From an uncultured Roseburia sp. (GTDB taxonomy: Bacteria > Bacillota > Clostridia > Lachnospirales > Lachnospiraceae): a DNA stretch of 12,365 bases. This document shows, piece by piece, positions 1 through 6,716 of the stretch (position 1 is the stretch's first letter; the number at the start of each line of letters is the position of its first letter). The DNA lies in contig CAMENQ010000032.1 in NCBI GenBank assembly GCA_945928585.1, positions 1 to 12,365 of the forward strand, written 5' to 3'. Position numbers and translations under genes: made by a program. The notes below the pieces were generated by a model. The model made no database searches. It had not been told where the DNA came from and was given only the letters and a program-made list of their open reading frames with translations.

Positions 1-230
1 AAAATGATACAGACAAAGACATAGAAACTTTACGTAATAAAAAAGAAGCATTTCCTTTGACCGGAGAAAAAATAAATGATAATGCAAGGGAAATAGTCCT
101 GACAGGAAGCGGTAAGGAAGCTGTAAACTCCATTGATGAACCTGATAATATAAAGCCGGTTGAGAGAAAAATTATTTTAGGTGAAAAATATACATTAAAA
201 GGAAACAGTTTTACTATTTTAATATTATAA
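1..230 (+). CDS. C-terminal end of probable GH51 alpha-L-arabinofuranosidase (5' truncated by window edge)
   Basis: An open frame runs from the window edge (first full codon at 3) to TAA at 228-230, giving about 75 residues and no start. The end has the pattern I know from the C-terminal beta-sandwich of GH51 alpha-L-arabinofuranosidases: a short 'IVLTG' strand, then 'NSIDEPDNIKP', then a closing 'LKGNSFTILIL' strand. In that family the domain packs against the TIM barrel, and the enzyme removes arabinofuranose from arabinan or arabinoxylan side chains. The catalytic residues lie outside the window, so activity cannot be judged. The stretch before the conserved end is lysine- and asparagine-rich and less conserved. 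The symporter gene begins 36 nt downstream with no hairpin between them, so read-through is possible. Another secreted or cytoplasmic arabinosidase family with the same end domain is the main alternative. Confidence 0.6.
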   Translation, partial: NDTDKDIETLRNKKEAFPLTGEKINDNAREIVLTGSGKEAVNSIDEPDNIKPVERKIILGEKYTLKGNSFTILIL

Positions 231-265
231 CTTAAAATTATAACTTAAATGAAAGAGAGAAAAAA

Positions 266-1648
266 ATGCTAGAATATCTGGAAAATATCATTGGAAACAT
301 AAATAACGTACTGTGGGGACCACCAATGCTTATACTTTTATTTGGAACCCACATCTTTATGACAATAAGGACAGGAATAATACAGCGGAAAACCTTAAAG
401 GGTATTAAGCTGTCGGTTACAAAGGATAAGGATTCTGACGGAGACATAAGTCAGTTTGGAGCTTTGGCTACGGCACTTGCATCTACCATAGGAACCGGAA
501 ATATAATCGGTGTAGGAACAGCCATTGCACTGGGAGGCCCGGGAGCGGTACTCTGGTGCTGGCTTACAGGTGTATTCGGTATAGCCACAAAGTATGCAGA
601 ATCACTTATAGCAGTAAAGTACAGGGTAAAGACAAAGGACGGCAGAATGATGGGTGGAGCCATGTATGCTCTTGAAAGAGGTCTTCATATGAAATGGCTG
701 GGTGTGCTTTTTGCCATATTTGCATTGGCTGCATCCTTTGGAATAGGCTCTATGGTACAGACAAATGCCATTGCAGGCATATGGGAAGAAAATATGAATG
801 TTCCGGGATGGATAATAGGTGTTGTATGCGGAATATTTGTATTTCTGGTAGTATTTGGCGGAGTAAAAAAAATAGCAGGCGTGTGCGAAAAGCTGGTTCC
901 TGTTATGGCAGGCTTTTATGTGATTGGCTGTATATTTATCCTTGTAGTAAACTATGATTATATAATTCCTGCCATTGTTACCATAGTAAAGCTTGCTTTT
1001 AAGCCGGGGGCAGCAGCAGGAGGACTTGTAGGTTCCGGTGTAATGCTGGCGGCAAGATATGGTATTGCAAGAGGTTTATTTTCAAATGAATCAGGTATGG
1101 GTTCGGCACCGATAGTCGCTGCAGCAGCACAGACGAAAAATCCCGTTAGGCAGGCACTTATATCTGCCACAGGTACATTCTGGGATACGGTTGTCGTATG
1201 TGCAATGACGGGAATCGTCCTTGTAAGCAGTATACTTAAAAATCCGGATATAGACGTATCAAACATAACAGATGGAAGCGAGCTTACATCTTTGGCGTTT
1301 GGACAGATTCCATACATAGGAAAGGCTATACTTGTAATAGGTATAGTGGCGTTTGCATTTTCTACTACCTTAGGGTGGGCGTATTATGGAGAAAGATGTG
1401 CAGAATATCTCGGAGGAATGAAAATAATCATACCATACCGTATTCTTTATGTGGCATCGGTGGTTATTGCACCACTTATTACACTGCAGATTGTGTGGAG
1501 TCTGGCAGATACATTTAATGCCCTTATGGCTGTGCCGAATCTTATAGCGGTGCTGCTTTTGTCGAAGGTTGTGAGGAGCGAAACGGACAAATATTTAAAT
1601 AATATGGATTTGAAGGCGGAGGATGAAATACCGACGGTGGATAAATAA
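266..1648 (+). CDS. Sodium:alanine/glycine symporter, AGCS family (AlsT/AgcS-like)
   Basis: This 460-residue polytopic inner-membrane protein belongs to the alanine/glycine:cation symporter family (TC 2.A.25), which imports small neutral amino acids with Na+. Visible family marks are 'GTGNIIGVGTAIALGGPGA' around residues 76-94, followed by the helix with 'GIATKYAESLIAVKYR' (105-120), and 'RGLFSNESGMGSAP' (269-282), the usual substrate/ion-site signature. Repeated 20-residue hydrophobic segments (for example about 143-165, 181-198, 212-232, 353-370, 393-412) fit about ten or more helices. Length is normal for the family, and the C-terminus is a short charged cytoplasmic tail. The start ATG is preceded by a modest purine-rich site (AAAGAGAG at 251-258). 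No separate promoter is obvious, so it may be transcribed with the arabinosidase. Substrate choice (alanine, glycine or serine) cannot be read from sequence alone. Confidence 0.93.
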   Translation: MLEYLENIIGNINNVLWGPPMLILLFGTHIFMTIRTGIIQRKTLKGIKLSVTKDKDSDGDISQFGALATALASTIGTGNIIGVGTAIALGGPGAVLWCWLTGVFGIATKYAESLIAVKYRVKTKDGRMMGGAMYALERGLHMKWLGVLFAIFALAASFGIGSMVQTNAIAGIWEENMNVPGWIIGVVCGIFVFLVVFGGVKKIAGVCEKLVPVMAGFYVIGCIFILVVNYDYIIPAIVTIVKLAFKPGAAAGGLVGSGVMLAARYGIARGLFSNESGMGSAPIVAAAAQTKNPVRQALISATGTFWDTVVVCAMTGIVLVSSILKNPDIDVSNITDGSELTSLAFGQIPYIGKAILVIGIVAFAFSTTLGWAYYGERCAEYLGGMKIIIPYRILYVASVVIAPLITLQIVWSLADTFNALMAVPNLIAVLLLSKVVRSETDKYLNNMDLKAEDEIPTVDK

Positions 1649-1662
1649 AAGGTGAAGTGAAT

Positions 1663-1710
1663 TTTTTAATGTATCATTCAGACTGCTGTGGAGCATTAAA
1701 AACTTTTTAA
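1663..1710 (+). terminator. Weak terminator-like hairpin after the symporter
   Basis: A 9-bp perfect stem (TTTTTAATG at 1663-1671 with CATTAAAAA at 1694-1702) closes a long 22-nt loop and is followed by CTTTTTAA. The stem has only one G-C pair and the loop is long, so termination efficiency is doubtful. It is the only candidate between the symporter stop and the ilvN promoter. Confidence 0.3.
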
Positions 1711-1729
1711 AATAAAATAGTGCGAAAAG

Positions 1730-1758
1730 TTGACAATGGATATAAATGTTGTTAAAAT
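1730..1758 (+). promoter_or_regulatory. Promoter for ilvN-ilvC
   Basis: TTGACA (1730-1735), a 17-nt spacer and TAAAAT (1753-1758) make a near-consensus vegetative sigma-factor promoter. The predicted start of transcription is near 1765, leaving an 85-90 nt leader before ilvN. The leader has no T-box antiterminator signature, so classical tRNA-sensing control of this operon is not supported. Confidence 0.8.
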
Positions 1759-1774
1759 ATAAAACAGTTGCGAA

Positions 1775-1794
1775 TTAGTACAATAAAGTACTAA
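1775..1794 (+). promoter_or_regulatory. Perfect inverted repeat in the ilvN leader (operator or leader hairpin)
   Basis: TTAGTAC (1775-1781) and GTACTAA (1788-1794) are exact reverse complements around a 6-nt AATAAA centre. Flanking TGCG (1770-1773) and CGCA (1796-1799) can extend the pairing across a small asymmetric bulge. It begins about 16 nt after the -10 box, so it could be a dimeric repressor site at the transcription start or an mRNA-stabilising 5' hairpin. No poly-T follows, so it is not an intrinsic terminator. Confidence 0.5.
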
Positions 1795-1801
1795 ACGCAG
1801 T

Positions 1802-1829
1802 AGTATTACATATAAAGTATTATATATAA
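1802..1829. repeat. 14-nt tandem repeat in the ilvN leader
   Basis: Two adjacent 14-nt units, AGTATTACATATAA (1802-1815) and AGTATTATATATAA (1816-1829), differ at one base. They fill the leader between the inverted repeat and the ribosome site (AAAGGA, 1836-1841). The AT-richness means chance or slippage can explain them. Confidence 0.45.
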
Positions 1830-1851
1830 AAAACGAAAGGATATTTCAGCT

Positions 1852-2334
1852 ATGAAGAGAAAGGTTTTATCCGTATTAGTAGATAATACATCAGGTGTAT
1901 TAAACAGAGTATCAGGTCTTTTCAGCAGAAGAGCATATAATATAGACAGTCTCACTGTAGGAGAGACGGAGAATCCGGCATATTCACGTATGACTATTGT
2001 AGTCAGAGGTGAGGATGAGACACTGGAGCAGATTGAGAAGCAGATATCAAAGCTTGAGGATGTTATTAAGGTGCAGGATTTAGGCGATGCATCAGTATGC
2101 AGGGAACTTGTACTTGTAAAGGTGGCAGCAGGACCGGAGGAAAGACAGCAGGTTATAGCTGTGGCAGATATATTCAGGGCTAAGATAGTAGATGTGGCTC
2201 CGGAGTCACTTATGATTGAGCTTACGGGAAATCAGGAGAAGCTTACGGCATTCACGAATTTACTTGAAGGCTTTAAGATTTTAGAGCTTGTCAGAACAGG
2301 TATCACAGGTCTGGCAAGAGGTATTGCAGATTAG
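1852..2334 (+). CDS. ilvN: Acetolactate synthase small (regulatory) subunit
   Basis: This 160-residue protein is the regulatory subunit of acetolactate (acetohydroxyacid) synthase, which condenses two pyruvates, or pyruvate and 2-ketobutyrate, in the first shared step of valine, leucine and isoleucine synthesis. Residues about 2-76 form the N-terminal ACT domain with the family pattern 'DNTSGVLNRVSGLFSRRAYN' (11-30), which in characterised homologues binds the feedback inhibitor valine and activates the catalytic subunit. Residues about 84-158 are the C-terminal small-subunit domain, with 'ELVLVKV' and 'LVRTGITGLARG'. Length is standard for the short class. The start ATG has an AAAGGA site 10 nt upstream. 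It lies 102 nt before ilvC with no terminator between, so the two are likely one transcript. The catalytic partner ilvB is not in the window, which is unusual because ilvB and ilvN are commonly adjacent. Confidence 0.95.
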   Translation: MKRKVLSVLVDNTSGVLNRVSGLFSRRAYNIDSLTVGETENPAYSRMTIVVRGEDETLEQIEKQISKLEDVIKVQDLGDASVCRELVLVKVAAGPEERQQVIAVADIFRAKIVDVAPESLMIELTGNQEKLTAFTNLLEGFKILELVRTGITGLARGIAD

Positions 2335-2433
2335 TCTGCAGGATTTAAGTTGTTTATTCATTGCTACTGTGTTTGAAAAAGCTTACATATGCAGCATAAA
2401 TAAAATATATTTTTTAACAAAATGGAGGAATAA

Positions 2434-3462
<1,029 letters not shown>

Positions 3463-3486
3463 TAAAAAGATATATACAATATAAAT

Positions 3487-3534
3487 AAAAAATGGTTCAT
3501 AAAGTCGTGAGTGCGGTTTTATGAGCCATTTTTT
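3487..3534 (+). terminator. Intrinsic terminator of ilvNC
   Basis: A 17-bp stem pairs 3487-3503 (A6-TGGTTCATAAA) with 3518-3534 (TTTATGAGCCA-T6), with one G-U pair and a 14-nt loop. The right arm runs into six T residues. The A-tract/T-tract symmetry could make it act in both directions. Confidence 0.88.
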
Positions 3535-3538
3535 AATT

Positions 3539-3612
3539 TAATAGGAAATTTCCAAAGCAACAGAGATATCGCAACAACAAAGGGAATATTATTGCGTAAA
3601 AAGGGGTATAAT
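3539..3612 (+). repeat. Copy A of a duplicated intergenic element ending in TATAAT
   Basis: This stretch starts TAATAGGAAATT, continues AAAGCAACAG at 3554-3563 and ends in TATAAT (3607-3612). The same order, with almost the same spacing (68 versus 66 nt from first base to TATAAT), recurs at 8841-8912. Both copies start a few bases after an intrinsic terminator. The TATAAT looks like a -10 box, but copy A has no convincing -35 at the right distance. It is noncoding: the short open frame across it is not credible as a gene. Confidence 0.55.
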
Positions 3613-3637
3613 GTAGTAATCCTGAGTAAGAAAATTG

Positions 3638-3699
3638 CCAAAACGCCGAAAAAAAGTTTACCAAAACGCCGAAAAAAAGTTTACCAAAACGCCGAAAAA
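3638..3699. repeat. 23-bp tandem direct repeats upstream of the LytTR-PAS gene
   Basis: Two perfect 23-nt units (3638-3660 and 3661-3683; each CCAAAACGCCGAAAAA then AAGTTTA) are followed by a third, partial 16-nt unit (3684-3699). Each full unit plus its junction contains AAAGTTTAC (3653-3661 and 3676-3684), which agrees with most positions of the LytTR half-site consensus as I recall it ([TA][AC][CA]GTTN[AG][TG]). The 23-nt period is close to the 21-22 nt typical of LytTR direct-repeat sites. Only the repeats are certain; the binding role is inferred. The A-runs could also make the DNA curved. Confidence 0.85.
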
Positions 3700-3702
3700 T
3701 AA

Positions 3703-3730
3703 TTGCTAATATGTTAAAATATGTTATTAT
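3703..3730 (+). promoter_or_regulatory. Probable promoter of the LytTR-PAS gene
   Basis: TTGCTA (3703-3708), 16 nt and TATTAT (3725-3730) resemble a vegetative promoter. The predicted start is near 3737, giving a leader of about 90 nt that contains an A9 run followed by the palindrome AAGCCCCGGCTT (3758-3769). The 23-bp repeats end just upstream of the -35. An alternative -10 is TAAAAT at 3715-3720. Confidence 0.45.
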
Positions 3731-3826
3731 AGGAGAAAATAGATACTACCAAAAAAAAAGCCCCGGCTTATATGATATGGCACTATTGCATTTTAATACA
3801 CAAAAAGAAAAAATGAGGTGACTTAT

Positions 3827-4615
3827 TTGCAGGAAACAAAATACATTACAATCATATCAAAAAGAAAAAAGATAGTGCTTAGTATAAGTACGATTCTTTA
3901 TGTTCTTATGACAGGGAAGAATGCCGAAATACACGTTTCAGGGGGGAAAATATATGAAACAAAAATGACACTTGCAGAGCTTTGTGAAAAACTGGGAGAC
4001 AGCTTTATAAAAGTGAACAGGGGATGCATCGTGTCAGCAATGGAAATACACGATATCACTGACAGCGTAAACTTAAATAACGGAGAGTCACTTATATACA
4101 CATTGCGAAAGAAAAAGGAGATTATAGAGCAGTTACACACAAAACAGAAGAGTATGACAAAAAGCTTTACCGAAAATGACACTCCCGTAACGGAGGAGGA
4201 ATACCGTAAGTGTTTTGCAGGCTTTGAAAATATGCCTTTTGCATTTACGGATATAGAGATGATATTTAATGAGGACAGCCATGCCGTAGACTGGATATTC
4301 AGATATGGCAATGAGGCACTGGCGAAACTGGAAAAGATACCGCTTGAGAAACTTATCGGCAGTTCCTTCGGAAGCCTTTTTTCAAATATGGATTCCAAGT
4401 GGCTTAAAAACTACGAGCGGGCAGCACTTTATGGAGAAATGCTGGAAATAATAGACTACAGTCCTGAAATAGATACATATTTAAAGGTTATAAGCTTTCC
4501 GACATTCAAAGGTCACTGCGGGTGTATTCTATTTGACATTTCGGAGATAAAATTTACTAAAAACAGCAATGATGCCGAAAAAGCGCTGATGCTTTACTTA
4601 AATATGTCGTTTTAA
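3827..4615 (+). CDS. LytTR-PAS transcriptional regulator
   Basis: From TTG at 3827 this is a 262-residue protein. Residues about 4-104 match a LytTR DNA-binding domain: the start 'YITIISKRKKIVLSISTILYV', the 'H(V)SGGKIYETKMTLAEL' segment and 'FIKVNRGCIVSAMEI' are the family's usual blocks. Residues about 128-242 look like a PAS fold ('ENMPFAFTDIEMIF', 'DWIFRYGNEALAKLE', 'LIGSSFGSLF', 'ILFDISEI'). No receiver domain and no membrane segment are visible, so it is a one-component cytoplasmic regulator that may sense a small ligand through PAS. I chose TTG because GAGGTGA (3816-3822) sits at correct spacing before it; the in-frame GTG at 3818 lies inside that site. LytTR-first, PAS-last is the reverse of the usual sensor-then-output order. 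It directly precedes the surface-protein operon, its likely target. Confidence 0.82.
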   Translation: MQETKYITIISKRKKIVLSISTILYVLMTGKNAEIHVSGGKIYETKMTLAELCEKLGDSFIKVNRGCIVSAMEIHDITDSVNLNNGESLIYTLRKKKEIIEQLHTKQKSMTKSFTENDTPVTEEEYRKCFAGFENMPFAFTDIEMIFNEDSHAVDWIFRYGNEALAKLEKIPLEKLIGSSFGSLFSNMDSKWLKNYERAALYGEMLEIIDYSPEIDTYLKVISFPTFKGHCGCILFDISEIKFTKNSNDAEKALMLYLNMSF

Positions 4616-4636
4616 TCCTGTTAAATGTCGTTTTAA
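4604..4636. promoter_or_regulatory. 21-bp-spaced direct repeat just upstream of the cassette promoter (possible LytTR site)
   Basis: The 12-mer ATGTCGTTTTAA occurs at 4604-4615 (overlapping the regulator's stop codon) and again at 4625-4636, exactly 21 nt apart. The second copy ends 10 nt before the -35 box at 4647. Known LytTR activators bind two direct repeats about 21-22 nt apart in this position. The core GTT is present, but the rest matches the general LytTR consensus poorly, so this is a positional argument. Confidence 0.5.
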
Positions 4637-4646
4637 GGCAAGCCTA

Positions 4647-4675
4647 TTGACGAAAATGAAAAAAATGCTTAATAT
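4647..4675 (+). promoter_or_regulatory. Promoter of the surface glycosylation/surface-protein operon
   Basis: TTGACG (4647-4652), a 17-nt spacer and TAATAT (4670-4675) form a good vegetative promoter. Transcription would start near 4682, about 40 nt before the first gene. The direct repeats at 4604-4636 would occupy roughly -78 to -46. Confidence 0.72.
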
Positions 4676-4720
4676 GAAGAAATAAAAATTAAAAATATTG
4701 TAAGATACAGAGGATAAGAA

Positions 4721-6028
4721 ATGCAAAAGTCAATACAAATGGCAAAACATAGTTTAAAATACATATTAATATTCCTATCGACAGTTATAGTATTGACAGG
4801 TATGCTGGTTCTTGCAGCAAAGATTCCACAGTCATCCATAAAGGATAACGTCCGGGAATCAGCAGAATATTTATGTCAGGGCGAGCTTTTTGATACAGTT
4901 ATAGAAGGTGTAAAAGGCAGTGAGATAGACAGGTATGCGGATTCCATACTTTTGACCATAGCATATCAGTATGACAGTGAGCATCCTCTTGTATCCATAA
5001 TGTGGTCATCCTATTATTATACGAGATTTCAAAATGAGAATGAGAACCTCCTGGAAGCAGTGAATGACGGGTATGAACCAAATCAGCAGTATCTCAGGTA
5101 CTGGCACGGCTCTAATGCCTTCGTGCGTCCGCTGCTTATGGTATTTAACCTTAAGCAGATATATATATTTAATGGAATTATCCTTATAATACTGGTCATA
5201 TGGCTGATGGCGGTACTTATCAGAAATAAAGCATATGTACCTGCCATTGGAGTATTGGTGGGGCTTATAGGTACATCATCATGGTTTGTACCATTTTCAC
5301 TGGAATACACGTGGACCTACATTATAATGTTAGTGATGTCCATAATTGGGGTAAAGCTTGCCCTCCATGGAAAGTGGAATCGTATGGGGATATTTTTTAT
5401 GGTTGGTGGCATAATAACTAATTATATGGATTTTCTTTCTACAGAGACTATTACGCTGCTGGTTCCATTGCTGTTGATTTTATGGGTGCGTATGCATAAA
5501 GAAAATACACCTGTGGTTCATCAAATCAGATTTGCAGTAAAGATGATGTTTGCATGGGGATGGGGATATCTGGGGATGTGGATTATGAAATGGGTGCTTT
5601 CAGCCATCATTCTTCAGGAAAATGTGTTGCCTTATGTGCTTGAACATATAAGCGAAAGACTGGGAGGTGATATTGGACTCAGTCTGTGGCAGTATATAAC
5701 CGGAGCACTGCTGAAGAATATTAAATGTCTGTTCCCTTTTGGATATGGTATGGCAGGTATCTTCGCAGGGTGTGCACTTGTACTGCTGGCAGTATATTTT
5801 GGATATGTTTATCATAAAAAGCATATTAATAAAAAACATATTCTGTTATATCTGATAATAGGACTTGTTCCTTATATCAGGTACATAGTGCTTCACAATC
5901 ATTCGTATCTTCACTGCTTTTTTACCTACAGGGCTCAGATGGCAACCATTATTGCCATTGTGTTTATATTGGAAGAACTGACGGAATGGAGGTGGATGCA
6001 TGGAAATGCTGGAAAAAGAAAATCTTGA
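4721..6028 (+). CDS. Polytopic membrane protein, probable GT-C-type glycosyltransferase
   Basis: This 435-residue membrane protein has one N-terminal helix (about 12-33), a long probably extracellular loop (34-145), then about nine more helices (about 147-167, 172-190, 196-214, 221-236, 242-256, 270-298, 338-361, 373-392, 404-420). That plan, with acidic residues in the first outer loop ('SEIDRYADS', 67-75), resembles GT-C glycosyltransferases, which use polyprenyl-phosphate sugars on the outer face. Near the end 'LHNHSYLHCFFTYR' (391-404) is the most distinctive block, and the short C-terminal tail is basic. I cannot assign a known family firmly, so the activity is inferred from topology and from the adjoining GT2 gene, which overlaps its last 29 nt. 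The start has AGAGGA upstream; a second ATG at 4739 is possible. An integral membrane protein without transferase activity is the main alternative. Confidence 0.7.
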   Translation: MQKSIQMAKHSLKYILIFLSTVIVLTGMLVLAAKIPQSSIKDNVRESAEYLCQGELFDTVIEGVKGSEIDRYADSILLTIAYQYDSEHPLVSIMWSSYYYTRFQNENENLLEAVNDGYEPNQQYLRYWHGSNAFVRPLLMVFNLKQIYIFNGIILIILVIWLMAVLIRNKAYVPAIGVLVGLIGTSSWFVPFSLEYTWTYIIMLVMSIIGVKLALHGKWNRMGIFFMVGGIITNYMDFLSTETITLLVPLLLILWVRMHKENTPVVHQIRFAVKMMFAWGWGYLGMWIMKWVLSAIILQENVLPYVLEHISERLGGDIGLSLWQYITGALLKNIKCLFPFGYGMAGIFAGCALVLLAVYFGYVYHKKHINKKHILLYLIIGLVPYIRYIVLHNHSYLHCFFTYRAQMATIIAIVFILEELTEWRWMHGNAGKRKS

Positions 6029-6716
6029 GCTGTCAGTCATCATGCCCTGCCTCAACGAAGAAAATACAGTGGGTTACTGTGTAGATGAGGCAATGGAGTT
6101 TATGAAAAAATACCGGATAAAAGGAGAAGTCCTCGTGGTTGATAACGGTTCCACTGATAAATCCGCCGTGACTGCACAAAAACATGGAGCAAGAGTAATA
6201 GAAGAAAAAAGAAAAGGCTATGGACGGGCCATCAGGTCAGGAATAGCTTCCAGCAGAGGCAAAGTGATTATTATAGGAGACTGTGATACGACTTATGATT
6301 TCCTTCATCTGGAAGATATGTACGCTTATTTGAATGAAGGAAAATGCCATATGGTGATTGGAAACCGGTATACAGACTGTATGGAACAAGGGGCTATGTC
6401 ATGGTCCCACAGAGTGGGTGTACGATTTCTGTCATTCTGTGGAAGGATACGTTTTCACACAGATGTATATGATTTCCATTGCGGACTCAGGGGGATTTCC
6501 CGCGAGACTGCAGAGAAACTTATATTTCATACAGACGGAATGGAATTTGCCACTGAGATGATAGCAGAAGCAGCAGGAAACAACCTTTGTATACGACAGG
6601 TACCGGTGAAACTGCGAAAATGTAAGTATCAGAGGGAGTCAAAGCTTAGAACGGTCAAAGATGGTTTATACCATTTGAGATATATTTTAAAAAAAGGAAA
6701 GAGAGGAAAACTATGA
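6000..6716 (+). CDS. Glycosyltransferase family 2 (DPM1/GtrB-like, probable polyprenyl-phosphate sugar synthase)
   Basis: This 238-residue GT2 enzyme has the order expected of the dolichol/polyprenyl-phosphate sugar synthase group: 'LSVIMPCLNEENTV' (11-24), 'VVDNGSTDKS' (46-55), 'KGYGRAIRSGI' (72-82) and the DxD metal/nucleotide site 'GDCDTTYDF' (93-101), then 'IGNRYTD' (119-125). It probably transfers a sugar from a nucleotide donor to undecaprenyl phosphate at the inner membrane face. Unlike GtrB or CsbB it has no C-terminal membrane helices, so it would be peripheral and may dock on the upstream membrane protein. The start is fixed by GGAGGTG (5988-5994), inside the upstream gene. The stop overlaps the next start in an ATGA, so translation is coupled on both sides. 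Donor sugar and lipid acceptor are not readable. A cytoplasmic transferase acting directly on a glycan is possible. Confidence 0.88.
   Translation: MEMLEKENLELSVIMPCLNEENTVGYCVDEAMEFMKKYRIKGEVLVVDNGSTDKSAVTAQKHGARVIEEKRKGYGRAIRSGIASSRGKVIIIGDCDTTYDFLHLEDMYAYLNEGKCHMVIGNRYTDCMEQGAMSWSHRVGVRFLSFCGRIRFHTDVYDFHCGLRGISRETAEKLIFHTDGMEFATEMIAEAAGNNLCIRQVPVKLRKCKYQRESKLRTVKDGLYHLRYILKKGKRGKL

Noticed and set aside
958..1317. Antisense open frame of 119 codons across the symporter gene
   Set aside because: It is a shadow of the symporter coding frame with no ribosome site or recognisable protein; the same holds for the other long antisense frames over argH, the surface protein and the LytTR gene.
1649..1851. 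T-box riboswitch before ilvN
   Set aside because: No T-box sequence, specifier stem or antiterminator is present in the leader, which is under 100 nt from the predicted start.
3638..3699. CRISPR-like appearance of the 23-bp repeats
   Set aside because: The units are directly adjacent with no spacers and there are no cas genes.
3511..3702. Open frame of 63 codons after the ilvC terminator
   Set aside because: It begins inside the terminator loop, has no ribosome site and its lysine/proline-rich end is just the 23-bp tandem repeat read as protein.
3758..3769. Minus-strand terminator suggested by AAGCCCCGGCTT next to an A9 run
   Set aside because: The full stem leaves only a 2-nt loop, and there is no minus-strand gene that it could serve.
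3818..3826. GTG start for the LytTR-PAS gene
   Set aside because: GTG 3818 lies inside the GAGGTGA ribosome site and has no site of its own; TTG 3827 is correctly spaced.
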